DNA from: Spirosoma validum
GTDB lineage: Bacteria; Bacteroidota; Bacteroidia; Cytophagales; Spirosomataceae
Direction of reading: 5' to 3'
DNA: 64,000 bases
Assembly: GCF_014699035.1 (NCBI RefSeq)
Contig: NZ_JACXAA010000003.1
Span: 620,001 to 684,000 of the forward strand
This document shows, one piece after another, positions 36,981-45,362 of the stretch (position 1 is the stretch's first letter; each line of letters opens with the position of its first letter). Both the position numbers and the translations under genes were made by a program. The notes under the pieces were generated by a model. The model was not told the DNA's origin. It searched no databases and saw nothing but the letters and a program-made list of their open reading frames with translations.

Positions 36981-38384
36981 CTAAAACGTACTTACATTCA
37001 GCCGATCTCCCGTTACGCACTTACCCGATAAGGAAGGGGTAGCGATGCCAGCGTTCAGAATGGCGGCTTTGACCTGGGCGGCCGTTGCCGATGGATTAAT
37101 CGATTTATACAGTGCAGCTGCCCCCGTTACGTGTGGCGTGGCCATCGACGTACCGCTGTAAGATCCATAGGCGGGTGTTGAACCGGTATACGGCAACGTT
37201 GAGTAAATGCCTGAGCCGGGTGCACCGATGTCTACCGTTGTTGCTCCATAATTCGAAAAGCCTGATTTCGCCCCCGTTGACGTAATCGAGGCTACGGCAA
37301 TGACATTAGCATTGGTATAGTTCGATGGATAGTTAGGCGTTGCGTCGTTGTTATCGCCAACACCGTCGCTGCCCCCGTTGCCTGCCGCGGCAATGAACAG
37401 GATATTCGCATTATTGGCTCGGGTGATGGCGTTCTGTAACGCTTGCGAGAAACCTCCGCCCCCCCAGGAATTATTACTGGCCACAATATTCAGTCCGTGA
37501 CGCACTTTCAGATCGGTCAGGTAATCGATTGCCTTGATGGCGTTGGCTGTTGATCCGCCACTGGCTCCCAGAAACTTAAGCGAAATCATCTTTACGTTCC
37601 AGCAAACGCCCGCGACGCCTATGCCATTACCGCCTTTCGCGCCAATCGTTCCGGCTACGTGTGTGCCGTGATCATCGCTCGTACCATCATAAACGCTGGC
37701 ATTATTAGCGGCAAAATCCCAGCCATTCACATCGTCGATATAGCCGTTGCCGTCGTCATCCTGCCCGTTGACCGTTTCGTATGGATTAACCCAGGCGTTG
37801 GCGCTTAAATCCGGATGTGTGGTCATGAATCCCTCATCAATGATACCGACGTATACCGAACTTGAACCGATCTTGTTAGCCGCCCAGGCATTTCCAGCCC
37901 GGCTACCGTACTGATTGGCGGGTGACGTAGTGGCTCCATACATTCCCCAAAGCGATCCGTTGGTATAATACGGGTCGTTGGACGTAGCCTGGTGCGTATA
38001 AATGAAGTTCGGCTCAACAAAATCGACACCCGGTAGATTTTCCAGAAGTTGCAGCACTTGTTCCATCTGTTTGGTGGTGCGCACCAGCAGAACGCCGTCC
38101 GTTAGTCCGGCGCGTTCCATCGTTTTTGTGTAAATCGTTTCAGCAATCGTCCCTTCAATCAGTTTCAGGATGGGTAAGCGGCTAAGCACACTCAATCCTT
38201 TCGAAAATTGAATTAGCACTTCACCAGGTACGTACTGTTCGCCAGTAGCCAGACGAGCGCTGGCACTCGAAGACGCGGGGGCTGGTGCGTCTATTTTGAT
38301 GTCAGATTGACAGTTGCTAACCAGAAAACTGGTAGCCAGAACGGCGGTAGCCACGCCCAGACGGGTCAATACATTTTTTAGCAT
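36981..38384 (-). CDS. Subtilisin-like serine peptidase (S8) lipoprotein
   Basis: The 467-residue protein has a lipobox (LVSNC, Cys25) and a short propeptide-like region (about 50-130, YVPGEVLIQFSKGL, DFVEPNFIY), then the subtilase domain. The catalytic triad is complete: Asp183 in VGIIDEGF, His242 in DDHGTHVAGTIG and Ser413 in SGTSMATPHVTG, with oxyanion Asn336 in AAAGNGG. DDDGNGYIDDVNGWDF is typical of Bacteroidota subtilases. There is no T9SS C-terminal domain, so it is probably a lipid-anchored peptidase. It is monocistronic. Confidence 0.93.
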   Translation of the reverse strand: MLKNVLTRLGVATAVLATSFLVSNCQSDIKIDAPAPASSSASARLATGEQYVPGEVLIQFSKGLSVLSRLPILKLIEGTIAETIYTKTMERAGLTDGVLLVRTTKQMEQVLQLLENLPGVDFVEPNFIYTHQATSNDPYYTNGSLWGMYGATTSPANQYGSRAGNAWAANKIGSSSVYVGIIDEGFMTTHPDLSANAWVNPYETVNGQDDDGNGYIDDVNGWDFAANNASVYDGTSDDHGTHVAGTIGAKGGNGIGVAGVCWNVKMISLKFLGASGGSTANAIKAIDYLTDLKVRHGLNIVASNNSWGGGGFSQALQNAITRANNANILFIAAAGNGGSDGVGDNNDATPNYPSNYTNANVIAVASITSTGAKSGFSNYGATTVDIGAPGSGIYSTLPYTGSTPAYGSYSGTSMATPHVTGAAALYKSINPSATAAQVKAAILNAGIATPSLSGKCVTGDRLNVSTF

Positions 38385-38853
38385 AGACTTAGAAGTTGGA
38401 AGTGATTTTAGCTAGGTTTTAATGTCCTTTTAACCTATGCATATTACGATATTTATTTGTATTCGTATTGGTTTAATTGTAAATTAAATTTTTTTAAAAA
38501 CCGCAATTAAGTTAACTAAATATTGAAAATATGCAACCATTTGAGTGAGAAGCGATTTGAATTACTTTAATAAACGTCGTGCGGGGAGGTGTCCAGACGG
38601 GCCCAGCAATTCGTTACGCTCAGCCTTAAATCAAACGATTGTTTATTACACCACAGGGATTAAGCTATCGGCTACTAAAAACTGCTTCGAAATGAGGATT
38701 GGGCTTTTCACTCATACAACATCAACCAGTGTCGATCGTGAGCAATTACCCGGATATGGCACTGACGGGAATAGCAACGAGTTGGTAAAACAAGCACGTG
38801 ATCAGCTTCTAAAATCGATCTGTCAGGCAACGAATACCGATTCAGGATATCTA

Positions 38854-38895
38854 CTATAGAAAACTCCACGGTGATGACCGCGGGGTTTTCTATAG
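38854..38895 (+). terminator. Terminator-like hairpin
   Basis: CTATAGAAAACTCC (38854-38867) pairs with GGGGTTTTCTATAG (38882-38895), one mismatch. It closes the weak reading frame at 38545-38859. Confidence 0.5.
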
Positions 38896-39014
38896 AGCCA
38901 AAAAAATAGTATTGATTTAAAGGTAGACTTATATAAGATTGGGGACTATTGCTTTCACTTTGGAGTCAAACCGATTTAGGCGCGAATAAGCCTTCATTTC
39001 ATGTCTTACCTTCG

Positions 39015-39043
39015 AAGCCTGTCTCGTTGAGGCAGGCTTTTTT
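39015..39043 (+). terminator. Rho-independent terminator-like hairpin
   Basis: AAGCCTG and CAGGCTT form the stem and a run of T follows, the classical form for the plus strand. The sequence TACCTTCG, close to a -7 box, sits immediately before it, so any RNA from that box would be very short. Confidence 0.5.
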
Positions 39044-39266
39044 TATACGCTTCTTCACCTTTACTCCTTACGCTAATGAATCTTATCTATTACCGTCCAG
39101 TCAACCATCGCTGGTTTTGGGCACAGGCCAGAATGCCCCCGCTCAATGAGGCTTCACCTGTATTTCAGACGGAGTCAGTATGGACGGCTCCGGAGCTTTC
39201 ACGAGTGTAATGTTATCGCAATGAATACTAGTTTTTAACGAACCATGGATTTAACCTTTTACCATA

Positions 39267-41303
39267 ATGAAAAAGCTTTTTTATACATTATCGGCGTTGC
39301 TGAGTCTGCCTGTACTGGTGACGGCTCAGACCAACTACGTAGCGAATACGCCCAACTCCGGCAGTCCCAGCAGCTACAATACGTTAGTTGGGCCTTCGGC
39401 GGGTAACGCAACCATGTCGGGCAATCTAAACACATTCATGGGCTTCAATGCGGGTGTAAATAATACGTCAGGTGCTCAAAATACCTTTTTGGGGATTATT
39501 GCAGGTTCGTCAAACACAACCGGCGGTTTCAACGCTTTTGTAGGAGCTGGCTCAGGACAAAATAATACAACGGGTGACCAGAACGCCTTTTTAGGTGCTT
39601 ATGCTGGCTCATCAAATACAACGGGTAGGGGCAATGTTTTTCTTGGAGCTACAGCGGGGCAAAATAACGCAGGGGGTATTAGTAATTCCTTTGTGGGTAT
39701 GGGCGCGGGGCAAAAGAATACGGCGGGGTCTAATAATACATTTTTAGGAACTTTTGCTGGCTTATCGCACACGACGGGAAATAGTAATGTCTTTATAGGT
39801 ATGCAGACGGGTTATTATACCACGACAGGCGTCAATAATTCGTTCTTAGGGACGAGTGCCGGACAAAATAACTCGACGGGAAGCGGCAACACCTTTATCG
39901 GTAGTCAGGCAGGCTACACAAACACTACGGGTAGTGATAATTCTTTCATAGGCAAAGAAGCTGGCCGATTTAACTCAACTGGTATCCAAAATACGTTTAC
40001 CGGAACCTTTGCAGGTTTTAGTAATTCGGCGGGAAGTGATAATGCATTTATAGGGTATTCGGCTGGACTGGCCAACACAACGGGTAATACGAATACCTTT
40101 ATTGGTAGTCAGGCGGGTCGAGTCAACACGACTGGAAATAGTAATTCCTTTGTTGGAGCGCAGGCAGGACTAAACAATACGACGGGTGTGTCCAATGCTT
40201 TTTTTGGTGCTAGTGCGGGACAAAATAACTCAACGGGTGATGGTAACGCCTTCCTGGGCTTCTCGGCGGGTCAGTATAACACAACGGGGGCAGGCAATAC
40301 ATTTACAGGAGGTAATGCTGGTCCACTAAATACAACAGGTAGCTATAATGCCTTTACGGGTTATGGTGCTGGTAATCTTAATACTACAGGCTCCAACAAT
40401 GCCTATGTTGGTAATCGGGCTGGTGCGACTACTACCTCTGGGAATGGGAATACATTTATGGGTAGTTTCTCGGGTTACGGTAATACAACAGGTGGGCAAA
40501 ACACGTATCTGGGGCAGAATACTGGTTTTATCGGGAATGCTTCAGGCAATAACAATGTCTTTATCGGCTATCAGGCAGGTGTCGATGCGGCTGGTACGGT
40601 GGTCAACAATGCAGCCGCTATCGGAGCGAATGCGATTGTTACCCAAAGTAACAGTATAATATTAGGTGGAACCGGATCGAATGTTATAAAAGTTGGTATT
40701 GGGAATACGGCTCCGCAGAATCGGCTGGAAATTACGCAGGGCGTAGCCAACCAGTCGGGGTTGCGGTTTACGAATCTGACCAGCAGTTCGCCCGCTACGT
40801 TGCTCAACCAGACTAAATTCCTGACCGTTAATGCCAGTGGTGACGTAGTGCTGGCTAGTTCAACTAACTCGGCTCGTATAGGGGCAGATGCCTGGCAGGC
40901 CAATGGCGATAATCTCCAGAATACCAATGCAGGCGGGGTTGTTATCGGCTCGGGCGTAAGCAATACGCCAGCGGGTTACCGGCTCTACGTAGCAGATGGT
41001 ATTCTGACGGAAAAAGTAAAAGTGGCCATCAAGACAACTGACGACTGGAGCGATCGCGTTTTTGAGAAAGGGTATCGGTTGCGTAGTCTGGACGAAGTGG
41101 AGCAGCACATTAAGCAGAACGGTCATCTGCCCGGCGTACCATCGGCTGATCAGGTGGTTAAAGAAGGTATTGATGTAGGCAAGATGGATGCGAAGCTTTT
41201 GGAAAAGGTTGAGGAGCTTACTCTGTATATGATTGAGCTGAAGAAAGAAAATCAGGCGTTACGTCAGGAGATCAATAAGATTGCCCATAAAAAAGCTAAG
41301 TAA
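39267..41303 (+). CDS. TMF-type repeat adhesin with tail-fibre-like coiled-coil C-terminus
   Basis: The 678-residue exported protein has a signal peptide ending VTAQ, then about 24 tandem 17-residue repeats (consensus FxGxxAGxxNTTGxxNx) over roughly residues 32-440. They resemble YadA-head or Hep_Hag beta-roll repeats. A middle part (LEITQGVANQSGLRFTNL) is followed by a C-terminal region common in Bacteroidota fibre proteins: TTDDWSDRVFEKGYRLRSL, GHLPGVPSADQVVKEGI, then a coiled coil (LLEKVEELTLYMIELKKEN). The repeats suggest a long surface fibre, possibly trimeric. The next gene starts one base after the stop codon, so the two are made together. Confidence 0.85.
   Translation: MKKLFYTLSALLSLPVLVTAQTNYVANTPNSGSPSSYNTLVGPSAGNATMSGNLNTFMGFNAGVNNTSGAQNTFLGIIAGSSNTTGGFNAFVGAGSGQNNTTGDQNAFLGAYAGSSNTTGRGNVFLGATAGQNNAGGISNSFVGMGAGQKNTAGSNNTFLGTFAGLSHTTGNSNVFIGMQTGYYTTTGVNNSFLGTSAGQNNSTGSGNTFIGSQAGYTNTTGSDNSFIGKEAGRFNSTGIQNTFTGTFAGFSNSAGSDNAFIGYSAGLANTTGNTNTFIGSQAGRVNTTGNSNSFVGAQAGLNNTTGVSNAFFGASAGQNNSTGDGNAFLGFSAGQYNTTGAGNTFTGGNAGPLNTTGSYNAFTGYGAGNLNTTGSNNAYVGNRAGATTTSGNGNTFMGSFSGYGNTTGGQNTYLGQNTGFIGNASGNNNVFIGYQAGVDAAGTVVNNAAAIGANAIVTQSNSIILGGTGSNVIKVGIGNTAPQNRLEITQGVANQSGLRFTNLTSSSPATLLNQTKFLTVNASGDVVLASSTNSARIGADAWQANGDNLQNTNAGGVVIGSGVSNTPAGYRLYVADGILTEKVKVAIKTTDDWSDRVFEKGYRLRSLDEVEQHIKQNGHLPGVPSADQVVKEGIDVGKMDAKLLEKVEELTLYMIELKKENQALRQEINKIAHKKAK
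39360..40600 (+). repeat. Tandem 51-bp coding repeats (about 24 copies)
   Basis: Each unit encodes 17 residues with the pattern F-[LVI]-G-x-x-A-G-x-x-N-T-T-G-x-x-N-x. Units differ enough in DNA that they are old rather than fresh expansions, and one unit (near residues 400-420) is 18 residues long. Confidence 0.85.
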
Positions 41304-41304
41304 C

Positions 41305-41850
41305 ATGGCAAAGCTATCAATACTTATCGGGCTTTTGCTGAGCAGTCTGCTGGCTACTGCACAAGCCATTGAGTCAAACCGCAGGCTGACCAGCGGCTAT
41401 CAGGCCCAACCCCTCGAACAAGCCACGGCAACGCTAACAGCGGCTAACCTGGTAGGTCCGGGTACGCCAGTGGAGTATAAAGCCGCGCAGGCAATAATAC
41501 TTCAGCCCGGTTTCCAGGCAAGAACAGGTTCAGTATTTGCCGCCCGTACTGGCGTCGTTTCGTTGCTGGCTATGGCAGAAGGCGAGTCTGGTTCGCTTAT
41601 GATTCGGGCTTACCCTAATCCTATCGAAGAAGCTACGATCATCTCCTACGTACTGACCCGATCGGGGCGGACCAGCTTGCAGATTCGGGATTCAGAAGGC
41701 AGACTGATCAGTCGTCTGATCGATGGGCGGCAGGAGGACGCGGGTCGACATTCGGTCGAGTGGAAAGCAGCGGGTGTTCCGACGGGTACATATATGTGTA
41801 TTTTAGAGACCGGGACGCAACGAATCTCCAGACGGCTGATCCGAAAGTAA
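41305..41850 (+). CDS. T9SS type A sorting domain-containing protein
   Basis: The start at 41305 (MAKLSILIGLLLSSLLATAQ) is one base after the adhesin's stop codon; the in-frame ATG at 41281 would overlap that gene and spoil the signal peptide. The 181-residue protein has a signal peptide, then a short domain typical of such proteins (AAQAIILQPGFQARTGSVFAA), and a C-terminal type A sorting domain (RAYPNPIEEATIISYVL, GRLISRLIDGRQEDAGRH, GTYMCILETG, RRLIRK). It should cross the outer membrane by type IX secretion. Tight linkage to the fibre gene suggests a partner or anchor for the adhesin. Confidence 0.88.
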   Translation: MAKLSILIGLLLSSLLATAQAIESNRRLTSGYQAQPLEQATATLTAANLVGPGTPVEYKAAQAIILQPGFQARTGSVFAARTGVVSLLAMAEGESGSLMIRAYPNPIEEATIISYVLTRSGRTSLQIRDSEGRLISRLIDGRQEDAGRHSVEWKAAGVPTGTYMCILETGTQRISRRLIRK

Positions 41851-41853
41851 ACG

Positions 41854-41881
41854 CAGAGCCCATCCGTACGGTTGGGCTCTG
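41854..41881 (+). terminator. Hairpin terminator after the T9SS cargo gene
   Basis: CAGAGCCCA (41854-41862) pairs perfectly with TGGGCTCTG (41873-41881), four bases after the stop codon. Confidence 0.6.
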
Positions 41882-42312
41882 TCAGTTGTTTACGAGATAC
41901 CTGATCGGCACCAGTCACCAGGCATTACGGACGTAACGGGTCTACGAGTATAGCTTAAGCGGGTTGATAAATAAGGCCGCAGCCTTCAACAGCAAACAAT
42001 TGATCAGACTGAGCCAGTGGAGATAGTACGTATGCCTATCGGACGTAGCAATGGTTTATTCTTGTTGCAGGTAGGTACGGACCAGGAATACAAAACCATA
42101 AAAATTACTCAAACACTAATTTCTTCCGCACCTGTTTACGATTCCCTTCACTGTCTGACTATAGAAGTCAGATGATGGAGGGGATCGTTATTAAAAATAG
42201 GAGTACATAGACTTATAATGCCGTAAAAGCCTTTTTTACTTTTTTGAGAAACACTTTTTTAAACTCCTACTCATGAATAGAGTTATATAAACAGTATCTA
42301 ACAACAACGTTA
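41882..42312. other. About 430-bp intergenic region with one large imperfect hairpin
   Basis: No gene is seen. CGATTCCCTTCACTGTCTGACT (42139-42160, given here in parts CGATTCCCTTC and ACTGTCTGACT) pairs with AGTCAGATGATGGAGGGGATCG up to 42187 (AGTCAGATGATGG plus AGGGGATCG) around a 5-nt loop. The last 100 bp are AT-rich and probably hold the promoter of the gene at 42313. Confidence 0.45.
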
Positions 42313-42747
42313 ATGAAAACTTTATTGAGTAGTCTAGTCATTGGTCTGCTGGTTGCCGGTTCAGCCATAGCGCAGCAAACTAATTCGCAATCGTCATCCG
42401 GTGTTCGTCCAACGACAACAAACACTGGCTCGCTTGGAACCGGCACTACGCTCGAACAAAACAGTTCTGCCAACACTACTTCGGGTACGACAACGGATAT
42501 ATCAACACAGAATAACAGCTCCGCTAACTCAGATCAATCTAAGCCGCTGGGTACAAATCCCAATAATGGTACTAAAGCCTCTACTGGACTAAATACAACG
42601 CTTGAGCAAACCAGTGCTGGAACAGCTTCGGCGGGCACGGTTACGCCAACAACTACCGACAAACGTAGCAGTACTACGACAACCGGCACTTCGGCAAAAG
42701 CCCGAAAGAAACGTAGTGAACTGGTTAACCTCAAGCCTAATCAATAA
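42313..42747 (+). CDS. Exported Ser/Thr/Asn-rich low-complexity protein
   Basis: The 144-residue protein has a clear signal peptide (MKTLLSSLVIGLLVAGSAIAQ) and then a low-complexity mature part made of Ser, Thr, Gly, Asn and Gln, with two related segments (TGTTLEQNSSANTTSGTT and GLNTTLEQTSAGTASAGT). It ends in a basic stretch (KARKKRSELVNLKPNQ). It is probably disordered and exported. No family is recognised. The next gene also encodes a small exported low-complexity protein. Confidence 0.6.
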   Translation: MKTLLSSLVIGLLVAGSAIAQQTNSQSSSGVRPTTTNTGSLGTGTTLEQNSSANTTSGTTTDISTQNNSSANSDQSKPLGTNPNNGTKASTGLNTTLEQTSAGTASAGTVTPTTTDKRSSTTTTGTSAKARKKRSELVNLKPNQ

Positions 42748-42849
42748 TCCTGAATGATTGGTCGAATCAATACCCAATCATCCTTTTTTACAATAGATTT
42801 TAAGTGACAATTCACACATAAACGATTCACTAATAAACCAACTACGATT

Positions 42850-43074
42850 ATGAAAAAGATGCTTATTGCTGCGGCTGCCATTGTTATGATGTCGGGCGCA
42901 GCCTTCGCTCAGGACGACGCAAAGAAGGCTCATAAAGAAATGAAGCACGAAGCGAAAGAAATGAAGAAGGAAGCCAAACGAGCAGGTGACGACGCTAAAG
43001 CCGACGCTGCCAAGGACATGAAGAAGGCTCATAAAGAAATGAAGAAAGAGGCTAAAAAGACCGACAGTAAGTAG
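42850..43074 (+). CDS. Small exported Lys/Ala/Glu-rich helical protein
   Basis: The 74-residue protein has a signal peptide (MKKMLIAAAAIVMMSGAAFAQ) and a mature part of about 53 residues almost wholly made of Lys, Ala, Glu, Asp, Met and His. The words KKAHKEMKHEAKEMKKEAK and KKAHKEMKKEAKK are an internal duplication. It should form one charged helix. Proteins of this kind are found in Cytophagales without known role; metal or envelope-stress functions are possible but unproven. A strong terminator follows. Confidence 0.65.
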   Translation: MKKMLIAAAAIVMMSGAAFAQDDAKKAHKEMKHEAKEMKKEAKRAGDDAKADAAKDMKKAHKEMKKEAKKTDSK

Positions 43075-43108
43075 GTCAATCGCTAGCCAATAAGAAACTT
43101 TTGTTCAG

Positions 43109-43142
43109 AAAAAGGCCCTCACTTACTGTGAGGGCCTTTTTT
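43109..43142 (+). terminator. Rho-independent terminator
   Basis: AAAAAGGCCCTCAC pairs perfectly with GTGAGGGCCTTTTTT, a stem with both A- and T-tracts, behind the Lys-rich protein gene. Confidence 0.85.
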
Positions 43143-43206
43143 GTTGTTAGCTGAAAATATTATTAGGCAGATTCTTGATTATAATTAGTAAACCCATTAC
43201 TATTGC

Positions 43207-43230
43207 AGTGTACTATTTATCTAATACACT
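43207..43230 (+). promoter_or_regulatory. YtrA-type GntR operator
   Basis: AGTGTA (43207-43212) and TACACT (43225-43230) are separated by 12 bp. The Bacillus YtrA operator is described as AGTGTA-N13-TACACT, and a YtrA-type regulator is encoded in the operon that starts 16 bp downstream at 43246. Autorepression is the simplest reading. Confidence 0.7.
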
Positions 43231-43245
43231 AGAACGTTGCTTCTT

Positions 43246-44118
43246 ATGATAGAGCTAAGTAATGTATCGTTTGGCTATCAGCGGGGAAGACCCTTGTATG
43301 ATGATCTGAATCTGCGTTTATCAGCAGGGTCCATTTACGGCTTATTAGGGCCTAATGGAGCAGGTAAGTCAACCTTGCTGCGGTTGATATCAGGTCTGCT
43401 TTACCCAAGAACAGGCCGGATTCAGGTGGGTAACTATATACCTGCTGAGCGTAAACCAACCTTTCTGGAAGATCTGTTTCTCCTGCCGGAAGAATTTTAT
43501 TTGCCACCCGTTCGTATTCGACAGTTTGTTGACTCAAACGCACCCTTTTACCCGCGCTTCGACCGGGTACAAATGGCGGGTTACGTTCGCGAATTCGGTC
43601 TGACCGACGATCAGAAATTAAACGAACTGTCGTATGGCCAAAAGAAAAAAATACTCATTGGCTTCGGACTGGCAACCAACACTACGGTCCTGTTGATGGA
43701 CGAACCCACAAACGGCCTGGATATTCCCTCGAAAGGCCAGTTTCGGCGCCTAGTAGCCGGCGCCGTAGATGATCGCCGGACAGTGGTTATTTCCACTCAC
43801 CAGGTTCGGGATCTTGAAGCACTCATTGACCCGATTGTTATCCTGAATGAGCGGGGAATAGCCCTGAACGCCAGCGTAGAAGAAATTACCGCCCGGCTGT
43901 GGTTTGGAATGGTGTCGGGCAACGACCGGCCTGAACTGGAAACCTCCCAGCCACTTCTTTATTCAGAACGGGCTGTGGGTGGCTACGCACTCGTTACGGA
44001 GAACCCGGCTTCGGAGCCGAGTCGGTTGGATCTGGAGCGCCTGTTTAATGCTGTGCAGGCTGAGCCAGAGCGTATCAGACAGTTATTCTCATCTACTTTA
44101 ACACTCACCAATGTATGA
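43246..44118 (+). CDS. ABC transporter ATP-binding protein (YtrB-like)
   Basis: The ATG at 43246 is chosen over an in-frame TTG at 43237 because it starts the conserved IELSNVSFGYQ. The 290-residue protein has Walker A (LGPNGAGKSTLL), the Q-loop region, signature LSYGQKKKILIG, Walker B with catalytic Glu (TVLLMDEPTNGLD) and the switch His (ISTHQVRDLE). It powers the membrane protein encoded next, whose start codon overlaps its stop (ATGA at 44115). Together with the GntR gene this is the YtrA-type arrangement often linked to envelope or antibiotic stress. The substrate is unknown. Confidence 0.92.
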   Translation: MIELSNVSFGYQRGRPLYDDLNLRLSAGSIYGLLGPNGAGKSTLLRLISGLLYPRTGRIQVGNYIPAERKPTFLEDLFLLPEEFYLPPVRIRQFVDSNAPFYPRFDRVQMAGYVREFGLTDDQKLNELSYGQKKKILIGFGLATNTTVLLMDEPTNGLDIPSKGQFRRLVAGAVDDRRTVVISTHQVRDLEALIDPIVILNERGIALNASVEEITARLWFGMVSGNDRPELETSQPLLYSERAVGGYALVTENPASEPSRLDLERLFNAVQAEPERIRQLFSSTLTLTNV

Positions 44119-44951
44119 ATCAGACATTTTCAATAAGTCGTTTCGGACGCCTTTTATGGAGGTATTTTACCGATAACCAGAGGCAGTTACTAGTCTATAT
44201 GGGTTTGCTTATCATCGGTTTATTTGTGTTGACGTTGTTCACGTATCAGGGCTTGCCAAACGCAGTTAACCACCAACGACAAATTCTCTTTTTTTTATTA
44301 GGCTGGCCCTGCTGGTACGTATTTACTGTGCAACAGACGGCTGTTTTGAGTCAGAAAGAACGGGCGATCAACTATCTTATGCAACCGGCTTCGCAACTTG
44401 AAAAAATTCTCCTGATCTGGCTTATATCGGGAATCGGCTTTATAGTTGTTTATCTATCGGTTTTTTATGTATTCGATGCCATCTGGGTTTCATACACCAA
44501 CAACCGCGACTGGTCTCCTGAACAACTGGAAGCGATACGGAGAATGGGAAGCTCTATGACCATCGGCTCAATTTTTAGTGAACTAGGAACCAGCGGCACA
44601 CCCGCGCAGATGTGGGTATTTACGGTCTTACTGCATCCCTTCGTCATGGCTTTTTCCTTACTGGTCCGGCAGTATACATTGCCGCTGGTGGTGGTCATTG
44701 CCTTTGCGCTGCTGATTTTTGGCTGCTTTGGAAACAATGTCCTCCTGCATGCGCTCACCGGCTCTGAATCCATTGGCAGCCCTACGCCTTTTTCCAGCGC
44801 CAGCGCTATATCACCTATTGAACATTACCAATACCGTAGGATCGAGATACCCCAGCCCATAGGTAATGGAATTCGCTATACGCTAGGGATTGTGGTAGTC
44901 ATTCTATTGTACGTAACCGCCTATTTCAGGCTTAAAGAACGGGAGGTATAG
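44115..44951 (+). CDS. ABC transporter membrane subunit
   Basis: The 278-residue protein has about six hydrophobic segments (QLLVYMGLLIIGLFVLTLF, ILFFLLGWPCWYVFTV, IWLISGIGFIVVYLSVFYVF, VFTVLLHPFVMAFSLLV, LPLVVVIAFALLIFGCF, IVVVILLYVTAYF). It has no recognisable substrate domain. The 4-bp overlap with the ATPase gene and 2-bp gap to the GntR gene show a tight operon. It is the membrane partner of the ATPase encoded at 43246 in an exporter of unknown cargo. Confidence 0.8.
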   Translation: MNQTFSISRFGRLLWRYFTDNQRQLLVYMGLLIIGLFVLTLFTYQGLPNAVNHQRQILFFLLGWPCWYVFTVQQTAVLSQKERAINYLMQPASQLEKILLIWLISGIGFIVVYLSVFYVFDAIWVSYTNNRDWSPEQLEAIRRMGSSMTIGSIFSELGTSGTPAQMWVFTVLLHPFVMAFSLLVRQYTLPLVVVIAFALLIFGCFGNNVLLHALTGSESIGSPTPFSSASAISPIEHYQYRRIEIPQPIGNGIRYTLGIVVVILLYVTAYFRLKEREV

Positions 44952-44953
44952 GT

Positions 44954-45325
44954 ATGGATTTTCGTGATAAACAAGCTATATACCTGCAAATTGCCGAGTA
45001 TGTGAGCGAGCAAATTTTATTGGAACGCTGGTCGGTTGGCGATAAGATTCCCTCGGTACGCGACCTGGCTGCCGAACTGGAGGTGAACCCGAATACGGTT
45101 ATGCGCACGTACGATTTTCTGGGTCAGAAAGGTGTCATTGCCAACAAGCGCGGCATTGGCTATTTCCCCACGGATGACGCTACCGACCGGATCAAAGCCT
45201 TTCGGCGAGAACAATTTCTGGAGAATGATCTGCCTGTTTTCTTCAGAAATCTATACCTGCTAGGTATTGAACTGTCTGAAATCGAAACGCGCTATGAACA
45301 ATTTGTAGCGACTAACTATCAATAA
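44954..45325 (+). CDS. GntR family transcriptional regulator, YtrA subfamily
   Basis: The 123-residue protein carries a GntR winged helix (FRDKQAIYLQIAEYVSEQIL, KIPSVRDLAAELEVNPNTVMRTYDFL, GVIANKRGIGYFP). It has only a short helical C-terminal tail, as expected for the YtrA subfamily. It lies inside the ABC operon and should bind the AGTGTA-N12-TACACT site in front of it. The stimulus may be a cell-envelope antibiotic, as in Bacillus, but that is inference. Confidence 0.9.
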   Translation: MDFRDKQAIYLQIAEYVSEQILLERWSVGDKIPSVRDLAAELEVNPNTVMRTYDFLGQKGVIANKRGIGYFPTDDATDRIKAFRREQFLENDLPVFFRNLYLLGIELSEIETRYEQFVATNYQ

Positions 45326-45362
45326 ACACTAATGTGGACAGGATCCGAATTACTATATCCCT

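Larger units (their letters stand above)
38385..39266. other. 882-bp intergenic region, mostly non-coding
   Basis: It separates the divergent S8 peptidase and TMF adhesin genes. The part next to the peptidase (38420-38530) is AT-rich and must hold its promoter. A weak 104-codon frame at 38545-38859 has no recognisable features and I do not call it a gene. Two terminator-like hairpins follow (38854-38895 and 39015-39043), so a short plus-strand RNA may be made here. Confidence 0.4.

Noticed and set aside
38545..38859. 104-codon frame before a hairpin on the plus strand
   Set aside because: No recognisable motif, no signal peptide or fold pattern, and codon use does not look like that of the neighbours; kept only as a remark in the intergenic entry.
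39360..40600. Regular 51-bp repeats that could suggest a CRISPR or satellite array
   Set aside because: The period is exactly 17 codons, the frame is open throughout and the units vary as protein repeats do; there are no constant repeats with unique spacers.
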